From an uncultured Leptolinea sp. (GTDB taxonomy: Bacteria > Chloroflexota > Anaerolineae > Anaerolineales > Anaerolineaceae): a stretch of DNA of 57,225 nucleotides. The first letter of the stretch is position 1; every line of letters begins with the position of its first letter. Positions 44,370 to 51,966 of this stretch are shown here, one piece after another. Where the stretch lies: the NCBI GenBank assembly GCA_903828565.1, contig CAIKMQ010000047.1, positions 1-57,225 on the forward strand, given 5' to 3'. A model generated the notes under the pieces. The model ran no database searches, was not told the origin of the DNA, and worked only from the letters and a program-made list of their open reading frames with translations. Both the position numbers and the translations under genes were made by a program.

Positions 44370-44741
44370 TTATGCCAGGTGGATTTGATTGCCGGTTACG
44401 ATCTGATTTTTAAGTACATGTTCTTTCATGATACGAACGGCAACATCCGGCGTGACTTTGCCATAGGTGACCATTGGGGCTTCACCAATAGTCACCTGGA
44501 CAATGGGTTCCTTCTCACAAAGACCAATGCAACCTGTCTGGGTAACGATCACACCACTGAGATTATCCGCTTCGATTACATCCAGAATTGCTTTCATGGC
44601 ATCGCGAGCGCCAGCAGCAATACCGCAAGTTCCCATGCCAACAGTGACCTGAATTGCCCCGGATGTCGCTTTAGCTTTTTTCTTTTCAAGCGCTTCTTCG
44701 CGGATCTTCTTTAGATCCTCAAGTGTTTTTACTGTGCTCAT
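44370..44741 (-). CDS. Thioredoxin-like [2Fe-2S] ferredoxin (HndB/HydD-like)
   Basis: 123 residues: an N-terminal Lys-rich helix (LEDLKKIREEALEKKKAK) and a thioredoxin-fold [2Fe-2S] domain with MGTCGIAAGA and TGCIGLC. Proteins of this type are standard small partners in NADP/NAD-linked and bifurcating hydrogenase operons. Only three cysteines are visible at the usual sites. AGGAG lies 5 nt before the ATG; 18 nt upstream of hydB. Confidence 0.88.
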   Translation of the reverse strand: MSTVKTLEDLKKIREEALEKKKAKATSGAIQVTVGMGTCGIAAGARDAMKAILDVIEADNLSGVIVTQTGCIGLCEKEPIVQVTIGEAPMVTYGKVTPDVAVRIMKEHVLKNQIVTGNQIHLA

Positions 44742-44764
44742 TAGGACTCCTGTATAGATTAGAT

Positions 44765-45328
44765 TTATGGTAGGCTGAGCGGCAAAGGTTCGCGAACCCC
44801 ATGCATTCCTTCTTCCAGGTGGCTGCGGAGGAAGGAGATGATGGTCGGTTCAGAGAGTGCGATGTCGCCCAGCTCTTTCTTGAAATACTCGTCATCGAAC
44901 TCGAATAACCGATCATTAAACTCGTACCGATAAATCCAATGAATATCAGGATAACCAATAAGGAGCATAGTCATTGTGCTGACCATATCACCCAGAGGCA
45001 TACGATCTACATGACTGTGCTGAAACCAGCAGGAAACTCGGGCACCTTTATTCACAGAAGAGATGATAGTTAGCCCGCCATTGCATATTTCAGCCGCTGC
45101 TTTTAGGAGTGGAAGCCCTAAACCAACGCGGCGTGTAGTGCGTGATGTATAAAATGGATCCACAACCTGGCGCACAAGCTCTTCATCCATTCCTTTACCA
45201 TTATCGGTAATAGAGAATGATAAGCGGTCGGTCACTGTATTCTCGTGAATAGAGATCCGTACCATGCTTGAACTAGCATTTACGCTGTTCTCAGCGATAT
45301 CCAGGATATGAAGAGCCAATTCTCGCAA
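44765..45328 (-). CDS. GHKL ATPase (histidine-kinase-like) of the hydrogenase operon
   Basis: 187 residues with an HATPase_c domain (N-box ENSVNAS, G1 DNGKGMDEE, G2 VGLGLPLL) but no phospho-acceptor His domain and no receiver, so it is an anti-sigma-like or orphan kinase module. The C-terminal 70 residues are unassigned. Translation probably starts at TTG (45328) with AGGAG 6 nt upstream, the SD overlapping the hydC stop. Genes of this type are found between hydC and hydB in several anaerobes. Confidence 0.85.
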   Translation of the reverse strand: MRELALHILDIAENSVNASSSMVRISIHENTVTDRLSFSITDNGKGMDEELVRQVVDPFYTSRTTRRVGLGLPLLKAAAEICNGGLTIISSVNKGARVSCWFQHSHVDRMPLGDMVSTMTMLLIGYPDIHWIYRYEFNDRLFEFDDEYFKKELGDIALSEPTIISFLRSHLEEGMHGVREPLPLSLP

Positions 45329-45331
45329 GAT

Positions 45332-45838
45332 CTACTCCTGGCACTGTCTGACAACTTGCGGGAATTTGGATGGTTTTACTCTGCCCAGGGTTTCATCATC
45401 GACAACTATAACTGGTGCCTGGCTGCAAGCTCCCACGCACCGGCATACTTCCAGGGTAATCTTTCCATCTGGTGTTGTTTGTCCCATGTCGATACCTAAT
45501 GCCTGCTTGGCTTTTTCGATCAGCTGTGGAGTGCCACCAACATAGCACGCAGTCCCCATGCAAAATTTGATCGTGTGCTTCCCACGGGGTTGTGTAGTGA
45601 AAAAAGAATAAAATGAAACAACACCGTGAATGGTACTTACTGGTACCCGAAGCGTTTGAGCAATATAGGATTGCATGGATTCTGAAATGAACCCTATTTG
45701 GCTCTGGACCTCATTTAGTATGACCATGGTTGCACCCGGCCGGGTACGGTTTTCGTTGATTATTGAATCAATGATCGATTTCTGATCCGTGTTGTTCACC
45801 GGATCGTTGGCCAGCGCTGATATTACTGCAGAATTCAT
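45332..45838 (-). CDS. hydC: NuoE homologue of the bifurcation module (HydC-like)
   Basis: 168-residue thioredoxin-fold [2Fe-2S] subunit. Four cluster cysteines: CMGTAC and CRCVGAC region; helical N-terminus with INENRTRPGATMVILNEVQS. I start at 45838 (AGAGG 5 nt upstream); an in-frame TTG at 45886 lacks a ribosome site. It is the second NuoE-type gene in the cluster and should pair with the HydB-like protein. Confidence 0.92.
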   Translation of the reverse strand: MNSAVISALANDPVNNTDQKSIIDSIINENRTRPGATMVILNEVQSQIGFISESMQSYIAQTLRVPVSTIHGVVSFYSFFTTQPRGKHTIKFCMGTACYVGGTPQLIEKAKQALGIDMGQTTPDGKITLEVCRCVGACSQAPVIVVDDETLGRVKPSKFPQVVRQCQE

Positions 45839-45852
45839 AGCTACCTCTTCGA

Positions 45853-45917
45853 TGGCACTTGGTGCCAGTAATGTCTGTTGTACCAATTGAGAGTCTAACC
45901 TGTTAGGTCGAATTGGT
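45853..45917 (-). repeat. Two hairpins in the 92-nt gap before hydC
   Basis: A nested inverted repeat (outer ACCAATT/AATTGGT, 45882-45888 with 45911-45917; inner CTAAC/GTTAG, 45895-45899 with 45902-45906) is followed by TGGCAC/GTGCCA (45853-45867, loop TTG). They could be an operator or a leader structure. No clear promoter is seen between them. Confidence 0.5.
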
Positions 45918-45930
45918 TAATTACTAAATG

Positions 45931-46698
45931 TCATGAACCTCTACGCGGGTTGTCAATTCCTCTGTATAAGCTTACAGATCTACCATCTTCACCCCTGAAT
46001 GCTTTCCTGAATTCCTCTGTTGTTGGATTTTCAATAATGAAGTAGCAGGCACCTAGGAGATCATTCGAAAAATGTGCGTCACCATTTTGGATCACTGGTA
46101 TACCGGTGGGGTAACTGCTCAGGCAGGTAACATTCGATGGGTCAGAGTGTTTATAAACTTCGATAGCGTCATATGTGAGGTCCGGGGGGAAAATACCCAA
46201 CACTGGCAGCAGTCCATACGCCTGTCTGTCTACATGTGCCGGGATTGCCAGGCCGTGTAATGCGTGTACATGATCTATGGCTGATTTCAAAGTCAGGGAT
46301 GTGGAATTCAATAATAAGCGTTCTTCAGAACGGATAAAATCACCGGTCTCATCGACAATGAACTGGGCTCCAAAGTAATCTGGGTTGTTCAAGATCTCCG
46401 GTAATTCTTCATCGACGGTTTTCTGAAGAGTCCTTGCTTGTTCCACTGAATCAAAAATACATAATAAGTGAATGTCTTCTGCAGTCTGGAGTTCCATACC
46501 CGCAAGGATGGCCAGATCGTATCCGCGGGCGGCCTTTTGCACTGCTTCAATATTGGCTGTATGGTTATGATCCGTTACAGCAAGTATATGGATACCTGAT
46601 GATACTGCCTCCTGAACAATGATAGGGGGTATCATCACAATATCCGCACAGGGAGATAGGACAGTATGGAGGTGTAGGTCTGCCCGATAAGTTTTCAT
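45931..46698 (-). CDS. PHP-domain metal-dependent phosphoesterase
   Basis: 255 residues with the PHP metal motifs DLHLHT, AVTDHNH, PAHVDR and NGDAH. Probable phosphoesterase or nucleotidase of unknown substrate. It sits inside the hydrogenase regulatory block next to a DRTGG-like gene, an association I know from [FeFe]-hydrogenase operons of other anaerobes. No Shine-Dalgarno; TATAAT (46708-46713) lies 9 nt before the ATG, so it may have its own near-leaderless promoter. Confidence 0.88.
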   Translation of the reverse strand: MKTYRADLHLHTVLSPCADIVMIPPIIVQEAVSSGIHILAVTDHNHTANIEAVQKAARGYDLAILAGMELQTAEDIHLLCIFDSVEQARTLQKTVDEELPEILNNPDYFGAQFIVDETGDFIRSEERLLLNSTSLTLKSAIDHVHALHGLAIPAHVDRQAYGLLPVLGIFPPDLTYDAIEVYKHSDPSNVTCLSSYPTGIPVIQNGDAHFSNDLLGACYFIIENPTTEEFRKAFRGEDGRSVSLYRGIDNPRRGS

Positions 46699-46716
46699 GG
46701 AAGGGGGATTATATGG

Positions 46717-47061
46717 TTATGAACTTCTCAAACCCAGTTCCCACAATTTTCCGCATACCTCAAAGTTTTTAGCGGTGGTTCCCAGGAGTATGATCCCTTC
46801 CTGGTCCGCTTTTTCGATCGTAACAGCATCAGGAAGGGCGTTTTCCGAAATGATGATCGCTGTGAGCTCCAGGAGAGCAGCCACAGCAACAATATTCTGG
46901 TGTGCCTGTAAGGTGACCCAGATCGCGTGATGACCAGCTCCTGTCATGACGCAACTGAGCATATCTGAGCAGTATGCTGATGTTGATTCATCTACAGAAT
47001 CTACTTCCAGGTGGGTGAATTGATGCAAGTCGAGCTTTTGAGCGATATCGAATAGTTTCAC
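46717..47061 (-). CDS. DRTGG-like small regulatory protein (second copy)
   Basis: 114 residues, alpha/beta fold similar to the DRTGG domain found in phosphotransacetylase-type and CBS-linked regulators (GHHAIWVTLQAHQNIVAVAA, then IILLGTTAKNFEVCGKLWEL). No catalytic motif. It starts at GTG overlapping the CBS-ATPase stop (GTGA), with GGAGG upstream. It is a diverged relative of the protein at 48057-48437, both ending with a CG(K/R)L motif. Confidence 0.75.
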   Translation of the reverse strand: MKLFDIAQKLDLHQFTHLEVDSVDESTSAYCSDMLSCVMTGAGHHAIWVTLQAHQNIVAVAALLELTAIIISENALPDAVTIEKADQEGIILLGTTAKNFEVCGKLWELGLRSS

Positions 47062-48053
47062 GGTGTTCCCTCCAGGTGATTTCCGCGGGAGTCTCCAAAA
47101 GACTCCTGTTCTTTTAGGAGAATTTTCATCTTTAATCGCGTCCCGCGTTCAAGAGATGAATCGATTTTTAGTTGATCTACACAGCGAGTAATATTGGCAA
47201 GGCCCATCCCTGCGCCAAAACCCATTTCGCGAACTTGTTCAGTAGCTGTAGAAAATCCAGGTTTCATTGCCAGATCTACATCCTGAATACCGGGGCCGTC
47301 ATCGATCGTTTCCATAGTGATCTGATGCGGTTCGATCTCGACCCGAATGATTCCGCCGTTACGGGAATGAATAATGAGGTTCATTTCGGCCTCATAGATA
47401 GCAATTCCGCAGCGGCGGGCTATCTGCGGCGAAGCACCGAGGCGCATAAGAGCTCTTTTTATGTACGAAGATGCTGTGCCCCCGTGAATGAAATCGCGTG
47501 GTTTGATGTTATAGCGAAGAACGAGTGATGTGCGGGTGGAGATAATATCTTCAAATAAGTGACTCGCCCGATATACGCGGATCTCTTCCTGTTGAAATTC
47601 ATTGGTCAGCTTCTTTAGCAAGCCGCGGGTAATATCTCCTTTGGTGATGATCCCTACTAGTTTATTCTGCTCATCCAGAACCGGCAGCCTACCTACCCGG
47701 TTGTGTACAAAGGTCTTGAGAGCCTCGATTACTGGGTCGAATTCTTTGACCGTGATCAATTTGGAGGACATATATTTTTCTACCGTTGAGGGAAGATCCA
47801 CTGCCATTAAGCAACGGATCAAATCTTCGATGCTTAGTATTCCTACCAATTCACCATCACGCAACACTGGTGAGCCAGAGATCCGTTTTTCACGAAACAG
47901 AATTGCAACGAATTCCATGGTGTCAGAGGGTGATACCGTGGCAATATCACGTGTCATCACCTGGTTGATCAAAAGCTCATAAGCCAACTCTTCAACCTTG
48001 GTGATGCTCTCTGCTACTGCATCAGTGATCGGCTGGTTCTTGATATCAGTCAT
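47058..48053 (-). CDS. CBS-pair/GHKL ATPase fusion regulator
   Basis: 331 residues: two CBS domains (about 30-150; VMTRDIATVSPSDTMEFVAI and KYMSSKLITVKEFDPVIEAL), which normally bind adenine nucleotides, fused to an anti-sigma-factor-type ATPase (about 200-315; EAEMNLIIHS, DDGPGIQDVD, GFGAGMGLANI). It could sense energy charge and act as a protein kinase or anti-sigma factor. No target is visible. It lies between the two DRTGG-like genes. Confidence 0.85.
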   Translation of the reverse strand: MTDIKNQPITDAVAESITKVEELAYELLINQVMTRDIATVSPSDTMEFVAILFREKRISGSPVLRDGELVGILSIEDLIRCLMAVDLPSTVEKYMSSKLITVKEFDPVIEALKTFVHNRVGRLPVLDEQNKLVGIITKGDITRGLLKKLTNEFQQEEIRVYRASHLFEDIISTRTSLVLRYNIKPRDFIHGGTASSYIKRALMRLGASPQIARRCGIAIYEAEMNLIIHSRNGGIIRVEIEPHQITMETIDDGPGIQDVDLAMKPGFSTATEQVREMGFGAGMGLANITRCVDQLKIDSSLERGTRLKMKILLKEQESFGDSRGNHLEGTP

Positions 48054-48056
48054 TTT

Positions 48057-48437
48057 CTACTCATCGCAATCACAATTCCCATTTGAGACAGGGTTTTCGA
48101 GAGAGGGCAATCCGGCTGCGTAGAGACGACCACATAATTCAAAAGTACCATACGGAGAGCTGATGAGCGGGATACTTTCTACGTTAGCCAGGGCGATCGT
48201 TTCCGGGGGCGGACGTTTTCCACGGACAAAAACGATGGCGGCAACATCAGCCATCTGGGAAGTGCGAATTACCTGCGGGTTGCATAAACCTGTAAGAAGG
48301 ATCGCGTTGGGCTGAATGGATGCCAGAACATCGCTCATCAGATCAGCCCCGCATCCACCTTTGATCTCTCGTGTGAAATCACACACTTCAGTAAGGAGTG
48401 TGCCATCGATAATTTCCATCAATTCTTGAGTATTCAT
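48057..48437 (-). CDS. DRTGG-like small regulatory protein (first gene of hydrogenase cluster)
   Basis: 126 residues of the same kind of alpha/beta module as the protein at 46717-47061 (AILLTGLCNPQVIRTSQMAD, then AAIVFVRGKRPPPETIALAN and FELCGRLYAAGL), with a cysteine-rich tail (NCDCDE) not seen in the other copy. That tail plus Cys in GGCGAD could bind a metal or cluster. Head of the 12-kb minus-strand hydrogenase operon. Confidence 0.72.
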   Translation of the reverse strand: MNTQELMEIIDGTLLTEVCDFTREIKGGCGADLMSDVLASIQPNAILLTGLCNPQVIRTSQMADVAAIVFVRGKRPPPETIALANVESIPLISSPYGTFELCGRLYAAGLPSLENPVSNGNCDCDE

Positions 48438-48466
48438 TTGCCTGCCTATTCTAAATCACTATGATT

Positions 48467-48497
48467 AGTATATTGCATCCCCTGTGTTCGGCAATAT
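48467..48497 (-). promoter_or_regulatory. Hydrogenase operon promoter with inverted repeat
   Basis: On the minus strand TTGCCG (48489-48494) and TATACT (48467-48472) have a 16-nt spacer. ATATTGC (48470-48476) and GCAATAT (48491-48497) form a 7-bp inverted repeat that overlaps both boxes and may be an operator. It does not match the Rex site I know. Confidence 0.5.
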
Positions 48498-48538
48498 GTG
48501 TAATTTACCAGCTATCATGGATGATTGTAATGACATAC

Positions 48539-48548
48539 CATGTTAAAA
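48539..48548 (+). promoter_or_regulatory. Possible hisS -10 box
   Basis: TGTTAAAAT is an extended -10-like sequence about 30 nt before the hisS start; no good -35 is seen. Confidence 0.35.
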
Positions 48549-48578
48549 TTGCTGCATGCTAATGGAAGGATTACCGTG

Positions 48579-49835
48579 ATGAAAACTTTGATACAAGGCG
48601 TTAAAGGGGCACGCGATTTTTACCCTGAAGATATGGCTTTTCGTTCCTGGCTTAACCGGAAGTTAGGTGATGTTTCTCGGATGTTTGGTTACCAGGAATA
48701 TGACGGTCCATTCCTTGAAAGGCTTGAATTATATGCAGCGAAATCCGGGGAGGAACTGGTCAAAGAGCAAAGTTTCGTATTCGAAGACCGGGGGGGAGAG
48801 CTAATTGCATTACGCCCCGAATTGACACCCAGCCTGGCGCGAATGGTAGCAACACGCCAGAACGAATTGCTCTTTCCCTTACGATGGTGGTCTTTCGGGC
48901 CATTCTGGCGTTATGAAAGACCGCAAAAAGGTCGCTCGCGGGAGTTCTTCCAGTGGAATATTGACCTGGTTGGGGTGAATAGCCGAGAAGCGGATACTGA
49001 GATGCTTGCCATTGGCTGCACTTTTTTTAAAGAGGTTGGTCTAAGCAGCAACCAGGTGGTGATCGCGATCAATGATCGGGAGTTAATGGAGGCTGAACTA
49101 ACCAGCCTGGGCATATCGAATGAGAGCCTGAAGGATGTATATCGTTTGATAGATCGACGGGAAAAAATGTCTGCAGATGCGTGGGATACCTATGCAAATG
49201 ACATCGGGATCACTGAAAAGCAGTTACTTGACATCAAGGACCTTTTAGAGAACAAAGAATTGTGGAAGAAATCCGCTGCTTTATCCTATATATTTAATCT
49301 TCTGGATGGGATGGGATTCCTACCTTACATGCAATATGATCCAAACATTATCCGTGGATTGGATTACTATACGGGTATCGTTTTTGAAGCACGAGATAGA
49401 GAAGGGGGCCGGGCAATATTTGGTGGCGGCCGGTATGATAACCTGGTAGGTGATGTTGGTGGGCAACCAGCTGGTGGAATTGGTTTCGCGATGGGTGATG
49501 TTGTCATCCGTCTCACGCTTGAAAAGTACAAATGTATCGGTGAACTTCCCGTAGCACCGGCCAAGGTGTTGGTTACATTATTCAACCAGGAAACAGTGGC
49601 ACCGGCGATTGCTATTGCAGCGAAAATTCGAACTGCCGGAATACCTGTAGAAATCTACCCGGAAGTTGCAAAATTACCCAAGCAATTCAAATATGCTGAT
49701 CGCCAGAAAATGCGATTTATTCTAGTTCTGGGGCCGGATGAAGTTATATCTGGTAAAGTATCCGTAAAGGACTTACTGGATGGCAAACAATCGGTTGTTT
49801 CATTGGCAGAAGCTATAGAATTGATCTCAAAATAG
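48579..49835 (+). CDS. hisS: Histidyl-tRNA synthetase
   Basis: 418-residue class IIa synthetase that charges tRNA-His. Motif 1 region GARDFYPEDM, motif 2 FRYERPQKGR-type (WRYERPQKGRSREFFQWNID), histidine-A motif GLDYYTGIVFEA, motif 3 GGGRYDNLV and a C-terminal anticodon-binding domain (VLVTLFNQET onward). Start at 48579 (GGAAGGA upstream); the frame is open to 48540 but that is promoter sequence. Monocistronic, divergent from the hydrogenase operon. Confidence 0.96.
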   Translation: MKTLIQGVKGARDFYPEDMAFRSWLNRKLGDVSRMFGYQEYDGPFLERLELYAAKSGEELVKEQSFVFEDRGGELIALRPELTPSLARMVATRQNELLFPLRWWSFGPFWRYERPQKGRSREFFQWNIDLVGVNSREADTEMLAIGCTFFKEVGLSSNQVVIAINDRELMEAELTSLGISNESLKDVYRLIDRREKMSADAWDTYANDIGITEKQLLDIKDLLENKELWKKSAALSYIFNLLDGMGFLPYMQYDPNIIRGLDYYTGIVFEARDREGGRAIFGGGRYDNLVGDVGGQPAGGIGFAMGDVVIRLTLEKYKCIGELPVAPAKVLVTLFNQETVAPAIAIAAKIRTAGIPVEIYPEVAKLPKQFKYADRQKMRFILVLGPDEVISGKVSVKDLLDGKQSVVSLAEAIELISK

Positions 49836-49843
49836 GCAGAATA

Positions 49844-49889
49844 ATATAAAGATCGGATTTGTCTTTTAGGGCAGATCCGATCTTTATAT
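49844..49889. terminator. Long hairpin between hisS and the SDR gene
   Basis: ATATAAAGATCGGAT (49844-49858) pairs perfectly over 15 bp with ATCCGATCTTTATAT (49875-49889), and the inner sequence can extend the stem with wobble pairs. It separates convergent genes and probably terminates both, although the T tract is interrupted. Confidence 0.7.
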
Positions 49890-49908
49890 ATTACTTGAAT
49901 ACTGAAAA

Positions 49909-50931
49909 TTATTTCTGGTACCTCTGGCGGATGACCGGTATTAGATATTCTTCAAATGATGCTTTTTCTCCGTAGTCCGGTTTCCAACCCCAATCTTTTC
50001 GTGCAGCTGAATCATCGAGGTCTGCTGGCCACGAATCCACGATCCCTTGTCTTTTCTTATCCGGGTCAAAACTGATTTCCGCTTTCGGAAAAGCACTCAG
50101 AACGTATTTGTAGAAATCTTGTGCTGATGGGCTGAAGCTGGTCACATTGTAGACCAGTTGGCTTAAATTCTGCCGTGGAGTTTCTTCTAGTTGTATGAGT
50201 GACTTGACAGCATCCGGCATAACCATAAATGGCAGGGTGGTATCGGGACGCACAAAACATTTATACGGTTCACCTGCAGCGGCATGGTGCAGCATTTCCG
50301 GCCCATAGTCACTGGTACCGCCGGTCGGGGTTGTGAATGCGCTGATCAATCCAGGGAACCGCAAGCAACGGAAATCAACCCGGTTCTCATACAGTTCTCC
50401 AGATGCCAGCTGTTTGTAATGTCGGCTGTAATACCTGCCCAGATGTTCGCAATACAGTTTATTGCAACCATACATGGTTGTCGGGAAAGTCCACTGATCT
50501 TCGGTGATCTTGCCGGCAGCAGTTTTGGCGGCTACATTCGGGAAGCCATAAGCCGCGATCGAACTGGGGTAGATGAATTTCACCGGATTTGTTTGCCATT
50601 GAGATTGTTCAACTGCCATACGCAACAGGTTGAGCATTCCCTCAACGTTTATCCGATGAGCTGTTTCCGGGTTGTACTCAGCTTTCGTAGAGAGAATTGA
50701 AGCCAGGTGGTAGATTGTACGGATCTCATATTCACCGACCAGCCTACCCAGGAGCATCTGATCCATGATATCACCGAGGATGAATCGGGAGCATAGTTTT
50801 GCGATATCCTCATCAATTGGCTGGACATCTAAAGCCAGAATTGGGGTGGAGCAATGTTGTGCCAGGTAAGTGATCAATCCATGACCGATCTCTCCATTGG
50901 CGCCGGTGATCAATATTACTTCTTTGCGCAT
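49909..50931 (-). CDS. NAD-dependent SDR, L-threonine 3-dehydrogenase-like
   Basis: 340-residue extended short-chain dehydrogenase. NAD motif GANGEIGHGL, Ser in YPSSIAAYG, catalytic YGCNK (Tyr-x3-Lys), and a C-terminal block (RFPGLISAFTTPTGGTSDYG, CFVRPDTTLPFMVMPDA) close to SDR-type threonine dehydrogenases, which oxidise threonine to 2-amino-3-ketobutyrate. A sugar epimerase role is less likely. GAGGAG precedes the ATG. Confidence 0.85.
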   Translation of the reverse strand: MRKEVILITGANGEIGHGLITYLAQHCSTPILALDVQPIDEDIAKLCSRFILGDIMDQMLLGRLVGEYEIRTIYHLASILSTKAEYNPETAHRINVEGMLNLLRMAVEQSQWQTNPVKFIYPSSIAAYGFPNVAAKTAAGKITEDQWTFPTTMYGCNKLYCEHLGRYYSRHYKQLASGELYENRVDFRCLRFPGLISAFTTPTGGTSDYGPEMLHHAAAGEPYKCFVRPDTTLPFMVMPDAVKSLIQLEETPRQNLSQLVYNVTSFSPSAQDFYKYVLSAFPKAEISFDPDKKRQGIVDSWPADLDDSAARKDWGWKPDYGEKASFEEYLIPVIRQRYQK

Positions 50932-50956
50932 AGCTTACTCCTCTCAATACAAAAAT

Positions 50957-50986
50957 AAATGGGTTCTGATCGCTCAGAGCCCATTT
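50957..50986 (-). terminator. Terminator-like hairpin between secF and the SDR gene
   Basis: AAATGGG-TTCTGA and TCAGAG-CCCATTT pair around TCGC with one wobble, and the minus strand continues into TTTATTTTTG. It most likely ends secDF, but a -10 box (TATAAT, 51022-51027) upstream would place it in the SDR leader. Confidence 0.75.
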
Positions 50987-51021
50987 TTATTCACAAATAT
51001 GGTGATAGTCGCCATACCTGG

Positions 51022-51027
51022 ATTATA
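51022..51027 (-). promoter_or_regulatory. Possible SDR gene -10 box
   Basis: A perfect TATAAT on the minus strand lies just after the secF stop and about 90 nt before the SDR ATG. The -35 is poor. If used, the hairpin at 50957-50986 would be in the leader. Confidence 0.35.
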
Positions 51028-51045
51028 CCGTAGAACATTCCTCTT

Positions 51046-51963
51046 TTAGGCGGAGAGACTGCCTTTCCTCTTGAACCAGGTTTTCCATTCCTGATTCTCC
51101 CAAACTACCAGGATGGGTGATGCATTGAAGATCGAAGAGTAGGTACCGCTGAATACACCAATCAGCAGTATCAGAACGAAGTGACGTATGGTAACACCAC
51201 CAAATAGAGTGAGGGCAAGCAGTGTCAACATAACGGTCAATGATGTATTAATCGAGCGATCCATCGTTTGGACAATCGAGTGATTTACCACTGTTTCAAA
51301 TGGCAGCTTTCTATAAATTCCTGAGTTTTCACGGATACGATCAAAAACAACGATGGTATCGTGAACAGAAAAGCCAATGACTGTCAGCAAGGCGGTCAGG
51401 AAAAGCGAATCAACTTCCCAACCCAGGAAATGGCACAGAATTGCTTCAATCCCTACGATGACAAGGATGTCATGTAACATGGCAATAATGGCCGCGGTGC
51501 CAAAGCGAAAGGCGTGGGGAACTCCGCGAAAAGCAAAGGTTATGTAGATAAGAATAAAGAATGCTGCTAATCCAACCGCGCTTGCGGCACGAGCGGCAAC
51601 TTCTTTACCAATGGATGGCCCTACTGTGTCGAAGCGAAGAATGACGGGTTGATCTTTAGAGACATCCGCCAGGCGGGTGACAACTGATGTCTTATTCTCT
51701 TCTTCAAGTTGAATTGACCGGATGATGAGTGAATTATTCTCGGAGCTCTGCACCTGGGGGGCACCAAAGCCGAGGTCTTCATACACAGCAACTGTATCGG
51801 CTGTAGAGGGAACATTACCCGAAGGGAATTGGATTTCAAGCATCGAACCGCCAGTGAAATCAATAGCCAGTGGCAATTTCCAAACTAATAATGCCACCAT
51901 ACCCGGTATGATGACGATCAATGAAATGAGAAAGAATAGGTAACGCCTTTTAATAATATTCAT
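51046..51963 (-). CDS. secF: Protein translocase subunit SecF
   Basis: 305-residue inner-membrane subunit that uses proton flow to aid SecYEG export. N-terminal TM helix (10-30), the DFTGGSMLEIQF block, a small periplasmic domain and five further TM helices with the RND-type GFSVHDTIVVFDRIREN motif. It follows secD by 3 nt; the two are separate genes rather than the SecDF fusion of some phyla. Confidence 0.96.
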   Translation of the reverse strand: MNIIKRRYLFFLISLIVIIPGMVALLVWKLPLAIDFTGGSMLEIQFPSGNVPSTADTVAVYEDLGFGAPQVQSSENNSLIIRSIQLEEENKTSVVTRLADVSKDQPVILRFDTVGPSIGKEVAARAASAVGLAAFFILIYITFAFRGVPHAFRFGTAAIIAMLHDILVIVGIEAILCHFLGWEVDSLFLTALLTVIGFSVHDTIVVFDRIRENSGIYRKLPFETVVNHSIVQTMDRSINTSLTVMLTLLALTLFGGVTIRHFVLILLIGVFSGTYSSIFNASPILVVWENQEWKTWFKRKGSLSA

Positions 51964-51966
51964 TGC

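Noticed and set aside
45853-45867. TGGCAC before hydC as a second sigma-54 promoter
   Set aside because: The GG to GC spacing is wrong (not 10) and the sequence is better explained as a hairpin arm.
46717-48437. Direct gene duplication by a recent repeat of the two DRTGG-like genes
   Set aside because: The proteins share only fold-level similarity; no DNA repeat is visible, so the duplication is old or the genes were gathered independently.
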